Assembly (NCBI GenBank): GCA_036557225.1
Contig: DATBHX010000046.1
Coordinates: 32,095-96,094 of the forward strand
Direction of reading: 5' to 3'
Origin: Angelobacter sp036557225
Lineage (GTDB): Bacteria > Acidobacteriota > Terriglobia > Terriglobales > Acidobacteriaceae
Length of the DNA stretch: 64,000 nucleotides
Shown: positions 36,101-42,013 of the stretch, one piece after another
Position numbering within the stretch: the stretch's first letter is position 1
Layout: the number at the start of each line of letters is the position of its first letter
Position numbers and translations under genes: made by a program
Notes under the pieces: model-generated
What the model saw: only the letters and a program-made list of their open reading frames with translations
Databases searched by the model: none
Told to the model about the DNA's origin: nothing

Positions 36101-36320
36101 GCCGTTGCTACTCGAAGGCAATCCAGAGACAGCGTTTCCGCCTTTGCTCACCAAACGCGTCTACGCCGACTTCCGTGAAGCGAAAAACTATTTCAGGATG
36201 ATGTTTGATCTGATCCTGAGTTTGTATCAGATCCCGGTCGATCATCAGGCAGTAGTTGACATTCGAGCTTCAATGCGGAAGACGGCGCAGAACAGTGAGC
36301 AGGAGTTGATGGCCAACTGA
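33156..36320 (+). CDS. WD40 propeller / Roc-like GTPase / zinc ribbon / TIR-SEFIR domain protein
   Basis: 1054 residues. Residues about 35-340 hold seven WD40 units (GHTDTITGIAWSPDG, WSPNGKNLA, GHSYGVNSVSF, IRIWDVDV), enough for one propeller. Residues 345-530 are a Ras/Roc-like GTPase: P-loop GDSGVGKT at 355-362, DLAGQPDYR as G3 and AARCDRG in the G4 place. A winged-helix/COR-like middle follows (to about 720), then CPNGH and CNECGSK zinc ligands near 799-823, and a coiled stretch. Residues about 878-1030 are a TIR/SEFIR-type domain (ECFISYAWGTPEHESWV, LKILLDRWDN, a Glu in YVVAAEGDLI). The layout is sensor-switch-effector, as in bacterial immune proteins. Confidence 0.85.
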   Translation: MESSSKNSATDKTPDNTPVDGVRIGESPVPGLTLRHVLRGHTDTITGIAWSPDGQYLATASLDNTVCIWDSKNATYDVYQRGKAGLENRGQFYSVAWSPNGKNLASSGLFNPPTIFSPMNAGTERQLAFEKTARGLSWSPEGSMLVAGNQVWNVKEGQETRIKELKSVPFSEVFDARWSPGGGFIAFATMKSGTVLVDSVQGTIIWKETESPRVHGLDWTRDARFLAIADGHRGRIVIADISEKRKRVELEGHSYGVNSVSFSQSALLLASKSSDDTVRLWRCDTWEPMASFSETCNPNKWLGGLAFNPVKPILATLGERNTVIRIWDVDVDLLLKRTGQLKSTKYTSAKVVLTGDSGVGKTGLGWRLSHGEFKEHPSTHGQQFWVVDELKATRQDGTQCEAVLWDLAGQPDYRLIHALSLDDVDLAMVLFDPTHSDDPLHGVEFWLKQLRIEAGAATPAVLVAARCDRGSSTMTVGDLNEFCRKRGIRAYVATSALNGSGIEELMAQVKALIPWNEKTATVTTDTFKRVKEYVLRLKEERRDAIIVTVQELRKGLQGTDATWRFSDEELLTAVGHLENHGYVKRLRSSVGEIRILLAPEVLNNIAASMVLEARRNPKGLGSLDERRLLDGQYSLRETEGLSESDRRILLDSAVLLFLEHNICFRETDPLTTQSYLVFPDLINLKKPAMSDEEPVEDGPSYTVSGAVQTVYASLVVLLGYTQQLTRTNQWQNQARYEVGSGLLCGFRADPEREGEREFVLYFGKNVGTHVRQLFQGLFESFLLRPRLEVKRFDPVACPNGHTLNRAVVRDYVLAGKEQTFCNECGSKIVLHPAEPLQLTKAQAEKVERERRVAAARTAFEQALFQLQTFVEQQGIKSPECFISYAWGTPEHESWVEHNLATDLKKAGLKILLDRWDNARIGASLIRFVERIDAADRVLVVGTTKYQEKYKNNVPMGGYVVAAEGDLIGKRLIGTETQKESVLPLLLEGNPETAFPPLLTKRVYADFREAKNYFRMMFDLILSLYQIPVDHQAVVDIRASMRKTAQNSEQELMAN

Positions 36321-36340
36321 GATTGGGTATACCTCGAAAG

Positions 36341-36371
36341 CCGGGCGGCCTGAGTGGCCGCCCGGTTGCCT
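36341..36371. terminator. Rho-independent terminator, convergent genes
   Basis: 10-bp perfect stem CCGGGCGGCC / GGCCGCCCGG with loop TGAGT between the TIR gene and the convergent small gene; the T-tract is weak (TTGCCTTT). Confidence 0.75.
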
Positions 36372-36695
36372 TTAGCGGACAGAGGTTTTTCCAAGACGCT
36401 CAAAGCGCGAGATATCCCGTTCCTCACGTCCAGTGAGCATGCGGAGCAGGTCGCGGTTGGCGAGAGCGCGAAGGGCTTCTGTGCGGTTGTGCAAGGTATT
36501 CAGGCAAGCACGGGAAAAGGTACGGTTGTATTGCAGGCGGTTGAGCGCGGCGAGGGCAGAGCCGTATCCGCGGTTGAGTTGGCGTAGGGTATCAAAGACT
36601 TCAGCTTTGAGTTGAGGGTTAGGGCGGCGACGCTTGGCTTGGGACTGAGGTTGCGTCGAGGGAGTGGTGCGTATAGCTTTAGGAACAGCCATCAT
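36372..36695 (-). CDS. Small basic hypothetical protein
   Basis: 107 residues, basic and helical (KRRRPNPQLKAEVFDTLRQL, FSRACLNTLHNRTEALRAL). AGGA lies 5-8 nt before two adjacent ATGs. No family recognised. It lies 71 nt downstream of the HTH gene on the same strand, so the two may be expressed together. Confidence 0.5.
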   Translation of the reverse strand: MMAVPKAIRTTPSTQPQSQAKRRRPNPQLKAEVFDTLRQLNRGYGSALAALNRLQYNRTFSRACLNTLHNRTEALRALANRDLLRMLTGREERDISRFERLGKTSVR

Positions 36696-36766
36696 TTGCT
36701 TCCTATTAGGCAGTGCTGGTTAGGGCGCGTTCGGTGTTCGAAGCATCGGGCGCTCCCGTATGAGGT

Positions 36767-37030
36767 TTACTTCTTTTTGGGTTTGCGAGGCGCAGGCGAT
36801 TTGGGCTGTGCCTTTTGTTTTTGGTAACGCGTTTTCCTGCCGTTGGCGATCTTGGGCAGGAGCTTGCGGACGTTTTCGATTTCGGCGTCGGTCCAGGCGT
36901 GACTTGTCCGGTTCCCCGCCTTTATGGTGTGGGCCGGCGGACATATTTTCCCCGTCTGGATGTATCTACCCAAAGCAACGCCAGTGATACCCAGTTTTTT
37001 GGCCGCTTCACGCGTGGAGTAAGTATTCAT
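36767..37030 (-). CDS. MerR/excisionase-type HTH DNA-binding protein
   Basis: 87 residues. The N-terminal half (YSTREAAKKLGITGVALGRYIQTGKI, then HAWTDAEIENVRKLL) is a winged helix-turn-helix of the MerR/excisionase type; the C-terminal tail (KKTRYQKQKAQPKSP, PRKPKKK) is strongly basic. Such small proteins regulate genes or recombination of mobile elements. It lies next to the accessory TIR gene, but no integrase is visible. Confidence 0.65.
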   Translation of the reverse strand: MNTYSTREAAKKLGITGVALGRYIQTGKICPPAHTIKAGNRTSHAWTDAEIENVRKLLPKIANGRKTRYQKQKAQPKSPAPRKPKKK

Positions 37031-37609
37031 TCAGTTTCATATGCTACCGATAGGTTCAAGGGTGAGTCACGCAATTAATTTGTGTCGCTCTGCTACGCTG
37101 CGCGACGGCCTGCGGCGCAAGGAAGTTTTGTATTTTTGCGCGTAGACGGCCCGGCTAAAGCCGGGCCCTGATACGTACCTAGTGGATCAGAGAAGGATCG
37201 TTTGTGCCGAACTCCTGAAAATTCCTTGTGCCGCCCCGCCGGGGCTCAACTCGTTCTTACACCTACCCACCCTTCTCGGCTCGCATGCGCTCGCCTTCAG
37301 GGTGGGCTAGACTCTTTCGCGCCTTCGGCGCTGGAGTAATGAAGCTTTTCACCTTTTCCTCTGACTCATGCTGATAATCATTTGGCGACGACTGCAATGC
37401 TAATTGCGCCGAGGTCTTTGCACAGCCGAGGGCACCTCCACCCAGAAAAGCCAAAATCCGGCTTTCTGGGACCCGGGGCTGTGCCACACGATTCTGAAGT
37501 CGCAGGCGAGGGCGCCTGCGGTCCACACTGGTTCAGGGCCATGCACTCACAAGCCTTTAGGCCATTTCCCGCTGTGCTCCGGGCCTCGGAAAACTTAACC
37601 GCCAATTGC
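37031..37609. other. Intergenic region with repeats, no gene
   Basis: About 580 nt. It contains a GGCCCGGCTAAAGCCGGGCC hairpin (37149-37167), an imperfect hairpin CCAGAAA...TTTCTGG at 37440-37470 like the one at 47443, and several CGCCTGCGG-type short repeats. I see no credible ORF or RNA gene. Confidence 0.5.
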
Positions 37610-37615
37610 TACACT
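37610..37615 (+). promoter_or_regulatory. -10 box, probable leaderless pyrD transcript
   Basis: TACACT lies 8 nt before the ATG at 37624 and no ribosome site is present. Confidence 0.45.
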
Positions 37616-37623
37616 AGAACCTG

Positions 37624-38589
37624 ATGGCTACCACTACCACTGCAACACCGGACAAAGCGACACATCGCAAGCCTGACCTGAGCGTGAGGTTTGCCGGGAT
37701 CACCTTCAAAAACCCGGTGATCGCCGCCGCGGGGACGTTTGGCTACGGCGTCGAGTTCGAAGATATTGTCACGCTGGAAAAGCTGGGCGGCTTTGTGACC
37801 AAGGGGCTCTCGCGGGAGCCGATGGTCGGCAACCCGCCGCCGCGGCTGTTTGAGACCGCCGCGGGCATGCTGAATTCGATTGGGCTGCAGAATATCGGAG
37901 CGCGGGCGTTTATCGACGAGAAGCTGCCCCGGTTGGCGGGAAAGAAAAACGTGGTGGTGATCGCCAATGTCTTTGGCTACACGCGCGAAGAGTACGTGGA
38001 GACGATCCGCATACTGAATGAAGCCGAGGGCATAGCCGCCTATGAGCTGAACGTGAGCTGCCCGAACACGCACCAGGGCGGCATGGTGTTTGGCACCGAT
38101 CGCGTGCTGCTGGAAGAACTGGTGGCGAGTTGCAAGAGCGCGGCGGCGCGGCCGCTGATTGTGAAGCTCTCACCCAACGTGACCAGCATTCCGGCAATGG
38201 CCAAGTCGGCGGAGAATGCCGGGGCGGATGCGGTGTCCCTGGTGAACACGTTTGTAGGTATGGCGATTGACGCCAAGACCAGGAAGCCGAGGATATCGAA
38301 CGTGACGGCAGGGCTGAGCGGGCCGGCCATCAAGCCGATTGCGCTGCGCATGGTCTGGGAGGCTGCGCATTCGGTGGAGATTCCCGTGATCGGCATGGGC
38401 GGCATTACCACTGGCGAAGATGCGGTTGAGTTCATGCTCGCCGGCGCGGCGGCGGTTCAGGTAGGCACCGCGAACTTCTGGGACCCATGCGCGACAGAGA
38501 AGATTGTCGACGGAGTTCAGCGCTGGTGCTTTGAAAACCGGGTGAAACGGATTACCGACGTCATTGGCGGACTGGAAGTGAATGAGTAA
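37624..38589 (+). CDS. pyrD: Dihydroorotate dehydrogenase B (NAD+), catalytic subunit
   Basis: 321 residues, class 1B type: FMN-binding barrel with NPVIAAAGTFGYG, the catalytic cysteine in YELNVSCPNTHQGG, TPL-like LVNTFVGMAID, and IGMGGITTGEDAVEF. It oxidises dihydroorotate to orotate in pyrimidine synthesis, paired with PyrK (not in this window). The ATG is preceded only by a -10 box. Repeats follow the stop. Confidence 0.95.
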   Translation: MATTTTATPDKATHRKPDLSVRFAGITFKNPVIAAAGTFGYGVEFEDIVTLEKLGGFVTKGLSREPMVGNPPPRLFETAAGMLNSIGLQNIGARAFIDEKLPRLAGKKNVVVIANVFGYTREEYVETIRILNEAEGIAAYELNVSCPNTHQGGMVFGTDRVLLEELVASCKSAAARPLIVKLSPNVTSIPAMAKSAENAGADAVSLVNTFVGMAIDAKTRKPRISNVTAGLSGPAIKPIALRMVWEAAHSVEIPVIGMGGITTGEDAVEFMLAGAAAVQVGTANFWDPCATEKIVDGVQRWCFENRVKRITDVIGGLEVNE

Positions 38590-38692
38590 ATTGGTAAGGT
38601 GGTAAATTGGTAAAGTAGAACCCGCGCGCGGATATGCGCTGGCGCTTCGCGGATTTCATTTACCCATTTACCAAATTACCCATTTACCAATT
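38590..38692. repeat. GGTAAATTGGTAA repeats, direct and inverted
   Basis: Direct units at 38585-38617 and inverted units (TTTACCCATTTACCAA) at 38661-38692; the arms can pair to a hairpin. Same unit as at 14648. Confidence 0.6.
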
Positions 38693-38858
38693 CCCTCCAG
38701 TGGCAACCCTGCTGTACTTACCTCCTTCGAATGAAGCAATGGCTGTTCAGCGCGCGTGAGCCCATAGCTGGTCTCTACGATCAAGGCGGCGCGATGCGGC
38801 AGGTAGGGAGCACTCGCTTGGCGCGACTCTGAATATTTCCATCTGAGGGAGACAAGAA

Positions 38859-39239
38859 ATGAAACGCATTTTCACGTTATTGGGCATGGTGTTGATGTTG
38901 CTGGGCGCAAGCGCGTGGGCACAGAGGCCGGACCAGCAGAAGTCGGAGCCGATGGACTCGAAGTCGGAGAAGGAAGTGCACATCACGCAGGGGCCGACGA
39001 TCAGCAATGTCAGCGGACATGCGGCGACCATCAACTGGACCACGAATACGAATGGCGCCAACCATGTGCGCTACCGTGTTGCGGGAAGCAATCATGAGTG
39101 GCAGTCGGCGTACCATCAGGGTGGCGGTACCAGCCACACGCTGGAGCTGACTGGACTGCAGCCGCACAAAACCTATGAATACCAGATCCTGACCCGCGAC
39201 GGCGACGTTCGCAAACAAGGCGAGTTTCAGACGAGATAG
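38859..39239 (+). CDS. Exported fibronectin type III-like protein
   Basis: 126 residues with a signal peptide (IFTLLGMVLMLLGASAWA) and one FN3-like domain: GPTISNVSGHAATINWTTNT, ANHVRYRVAG, HTLELTGLQPHKTYEYQI. Fn3-like domains mediate protein or glycan binding. GAGGGAGA is 6-12 nt upstream of the ATG. Isolated gene. Confidence 0.75.
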   Translation: MKRIFTLLGMVLMLLGASAWAQRPDQQKSEPMDSKSEKEVHITQGPTISNVSGHAATINWTTNTNGANHVRYRVAGSNHEWQSAYHQGGGTSHTLELTGLQPHKTYEYQILTRDGDVRKQGEFQTR

Positions 39240-39289
39240 AGCCAGGCGGCTATTGGCGGAGAAGTCGGATGTGCTCAGCGCTTCGGCGG

Positions 39290-39733
39290 CTAGCGTTCTT
39301 TGAGGAAGTCTTGCGTGATCTCGGGTAGCTTGTCGCGGACGCCGGAGGGCAGGCGGTCATGCAGGCGGCGCGCCTGAATGCGGGCGACATCGGCCACCAC
39401 CACGGGCGCAGGCGTAGCCACGGCGACGATCAACCAAACCACGCTGAAGAAGAGGAACCCGGCGAGAGCAATCAATTCCAACACCAGTGCCCGGCGGGGA
39501 GAGAAGTGTCGGACCGCGCCAAAAGCCACCAGAAACATGATGGCCGAAATGCTGGCGACGATCATCAAACCGATATCGATGGTGCGATGCAGTACCTGGC
39601 GCGAATGGCAGCGCGGGCATTCAGCCAGATGGGTTTCGTAGTCGGAGCGCATTTCCGGGGCCAGGCCATGGATGTCATACCTCCAACCCGCTAAAATGTC
39701 GCCTATCACCCTATCTGTACAAACAGTACTCAT
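39290..39733 (-). CDS. Zinc-finger anti-sigma-like membrane protein
   Basis: About 147 residues from the ATG at 39733. The N-terminal part (CTDRVIGDILAGWRYD then THLAECPRCHSRQ) looks like a zf-HC2/ZAS zinc-binding module (C..H..CxxC), followed by two hydrophobic segments (LMIVASISAIMFLVAFG and LELIALAGFLFFSVVWLIVAV). Such proteins hold ECF sigma factors; no sigma gene adjoins. Confidence 0.7.
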   Translation of the reverse strand: MSTVCTDRVIGDILAGWRYDIHGLAPEMRSDYETHLAECPRCHSRQVLHRTIDIGLMIVASISAIMFLVAFGAVRHFSPRRALVLELIALAGFLFFSVVWLIVAVATPAPVVVADVARIQARRLHDRLPSGVRDKLPEITQDFLKER

Positions 39734-39816
39734 CTTGACTGCCAAGTCTTCTAGATTCAAAGCTCTGGTATGAGTCTATTCTCATCCCAGATGGATGGTT
39801 TCGTACAGGTATATTC

Positions 39817-40620
39817 TCACCCCAGGCAGAGAGGGTGCAATGGCTGGTCTTGCCGGGCCAGGGCCAGGGAACATGACTGAAAAAGGTTCATCTTCCCGCC
39901 CAGCGCCTGATAAGCAGTTTCCCGCGCCAGTTCCGGATGGTTATTGTGCTCGGAGAGATGTCCCAGCACCAGGAAGGCGGCCCGCCCGTCGTAGTCGCGG
40001 GCAAAGAATTCCGCCAGCGCCGTGTTGGATAGGTGGCCTTTCTTGTTCATGATGCGCTGCTTCACCATCCACGGATACGGTCCCGTACGCAACATCTCCA
40101 GGTCGTGATTTGATTCGATCATCAGCCCATCACAGCCACGGAGCGCGTCTTTCACGTTGGCGCTCATGTAACCCAGGTCGGTCACCATCCCGAATTTGAT
40201 CCCCTCGGCACGGAAGCTAAAGCCGCACGGGTCCACCGCGTCATGCGACGTGGTAAACGAACTCACGGTAATATCGCGAATCTGGAAACTTCGTCCGGCG
40301 TGAAAGTGTTCCACGCGTTCCAGCTTCACCGGCTTGCGGTCAGGGCCGCGGGTGGAGCGCCGCCAGATGTGATAGGTCGGCTCTGTGATATAAACCGGCA
40401 CGCGCAGTTTGCGCGCCAGTACTTCCAGCCCGGCAACGTGGTCATTATGCTCATGCGAGATCACAATTGCCTGGAGCTTCTGTGGGTCTTCGCCCACCGC
40501 TTTCATCCGTTTGAGCGTCTCCCGGCAGGAGATGCCGGCATCCACCAGGATGCTGGCGCTCGAACTGGAGAGCACGGCCGTGTTGCCACGACTCCCGCTC
40601 GCCAGAATGGTCATCCGCAT
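39817..40620 (-). CDS. MBL-fold metallo-hydrolase (YycJ/WalJ-like)
   Basis: 267 residues with the metallo-beta-lactamase metal motif HEHNDHVAGL near 57 and a later SSFTTSHDAVDPCGF and HLSNTAL segment. The start ILASGSRGNTAVL is typical of the YycJ/WalJ group of hydrolases, which in firmicutes act in DNA repair and cell wall control. Enzymatic substrate unknown. Start at the ATG that directly precedes the family start. Confidence 0.85.
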   Translation of the reverse strand: MRMTILASGSRGNTAVLSSSSASILVDAGISCRETLKRMKAVGEDPQKLQAIVISHEHNDHVAGLEVLARKLRVPVYITEPTYHIWRRSTRGPDRKPVKLERVEHFHAGRSFQIRDITVSSFTTSHDAVDPCGFSFRAEGIKFGMVTDLGYMSANVKDALRGCDGLMIESNHDLEMLRTGPYPWMVKQRIMNKKGHLSNTALAEFFARDYDGRAAFLVLGHLSEHNNHPELARETAYQALGGKMNLFQSCSLALARQDQPLHPLCLG

Positions 40621-40734
40621 CGCCACTCAATTGCAGAATAACCGGGATCCAGCTCACCGTGGAGTAGCAAATTAGTTAACAGTAAAGATTTCTTCACCAC
40701 CGAGACACCAAAGCGCTTCAGAAAAGGCCCGACG

Positions 40735-41442
40735 CTACCGCATCCGTACGTCGATCACTGTCCCCTTTTTCTCCACGCACTCCTGGTAGACCCAAACCTT
40801 CGGCGGGTTTTGGCGATAGCCGGCCGCGATGCGATCCAGAATCTCCGCCACTGTACGGTTCTTTACCTCCACGATCATCGGCGCCGAAAGAACTCTGTGC
40901 TCGCCATCCGCGCGACGGGCAAAGCGCATGTGATTGCGTCGCAGGAATGCCTGGACTTCGGGCGCGCGCCACAACACGGCCATCACCCGGTCGGGTTCGC
41001 GATCTTCCACAATGCGGAACTCGCGCACGCGTACGTTCAGCAGCCGGGCTTTTGTGGTGGCATCGGCAATGCGTACGCCGCTGGCCGGCGACTCGCGCCA
41101 ATAAATGTTCTGATATCTCGCGGAAATCTCCTGTAGCGCCGGAGCCATCGGCTCCAGCGTGGTCGAGGAGGAAAGCTTGTACTGTTCTGCCAGACCACTC
41201 GCTCCACACTGGCCGCCCAACACCACGCTGCCGCTTCTCTGTGCCTTGTTAAGGATGCGTACGGCCACAGCCGAGAGATCATCGCTGGCTGCCTCCGCTG
41301 GTGCCGAAGCCGGTGTGGCTGCCGCTGTCGGGCCTGGCTGTGGCCGCGTCTCTTGTGCCGGCTTAGCGCAACCGGAGAGAATCGGCAACATCACACAGAC
41401 AAGCGCAAAATGTCTTTTCCTGAAAATTGCTTTTGGATTCAT
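40735..41442 (-). CDS. Lipoprotein of unknown function
   Basis: 235 residues. The lipobox is LPILSGC near residue 24, so lipidation is likely. The mature part is soluble (RILNKAQRSGSVVLGGQCGASGL, APMIVEVKNRTVAEILDRIA, VWVYQECVEKKGT). No family recognised; the end with a strand-helix-strand pattern resembles secretin/STN-like modules. Translation from the ATG at 41442 removes 60 upstream codons that run through repeat sequence. Confidence 0.65.
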   Translation of the reverse strand: MNPKAIFRKRHFALVCVMLPILSGCAKPAQETRPQPGPTAAATPASAPAEAASDDLSAVAVRILNKAQRSGSVVLGGQCGASGLAEQYKLSSSTTLEPMAPALQEISARYQNIYWRESPASGVRIADATTKARLLNVRVREFRIVEDREPDRVMAVLWRAPEVQAFLRRNHMRFARRADGEHRVLSAPMIVEVKNRTVAEILDRIAAGYRQNPPKVWVYQECVEKKGTVIDVRMR

Positions 41443-41547
41443 GAGCGCACGAGGGTATTGGCAGAATAACCGCCGGCCTAACGTTCGGAAAGTAGCAAGA
41501 TGGCTACAAAGCAGCCTGCATGAAGGCATTCCTGATTCAATAAAGGT

Positions 41548-41577
41548 TTCTCCGTGCCTCAGTGCCTCCGTGGTGAA
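41548..41577. repeat. CTCCGTGCCTCAGTGCCTCCGTGGTGA repeat (inverse orientation)
   Basis: Reverse-orientation copy of the repeat at 33035-33058. Confidence 0.5.
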
Positions 41578-41645
41578 AATTCTCGCGTTGCACCCAAATT
41601 TGCATTCCGGCATCGAATACAATCAACTCAACAGGAGGGTACTTG

Positions 41646-42005
41646 ATGTCTGCTGAACTGGCCACCATCAGCCGCGACGAACTCAAAAAGAAGATCGACA
41701 ATAAAGACTATTTCTTCCTGGTGGAGACACTGGCGCCTGAATACTACAACTACAAACACCTGCCAGGGGCCATGAACCTGCCGCCGGACAAAGTTCGCGA
41801 GCTTGCGCCGACCCTGTTGCCGGAAAAAACCGCTGAGATTGTGGTTTATTGCGCCTTCGCCACCTGACACGCCTCACAAAACGCCGCCCGTGAACTGGCG
41901 GCCATGGGTTACACCAACGTGCGTGACTACACCGAAGGCAAAAAAGATTGGATCACTGCTGGATTGCCTGTGGAAGGCAACGCCCGGCACAGCCAGCCAA
42001 CTTGA
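41646..42005 (+). CDS. Rhodanese-like protein with in-frame UGA, candidate selenocysteine at residue 74
   Basis: Read straight through a TGA at 41865-41867 the frame continues to a second TGA at 42003. The 119 codons spell a full single-domain rhodanese: ISRDELKKKIDNKDYFFLVE, HLPGAMNLPP, EIVVYCAFAT, then (UGA) HASQNAARELAAMGYTNV, RDYTEGKKDWITAGLPVEG. The UGA is where relatives of the C-x4-C type have their second Cys (VYCxxxxC), one base from a Cys codon. A 6-bp stem-loop follows at the spacing of a bacterial SECIS element. AGGAGG is 7 nt upstream of the ATG. Alternatively it is a simple nonsense mutation. No sel genes are visible. Confidence 0.6.
41883..41902 (+). promoter_or_regulatory. Candidate bacterial SECIS stem-loop
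   Basis: GCCGCC / GGCGGC perfect 6-bp stem with an 8-nt apical loop CGTGAACT. Its loop starts 21 nt after the UGA at 41865 and has G as the second loop nucleotide, matching the general bSECIS rules (loop about 16-37 nt after UGA, a G among the first two loop bases). The stem also encodes AARELAA, so it could be a coding coincidence. Confidence 0.4.
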
Positions 42006-42013
42006 TTTGTCGC

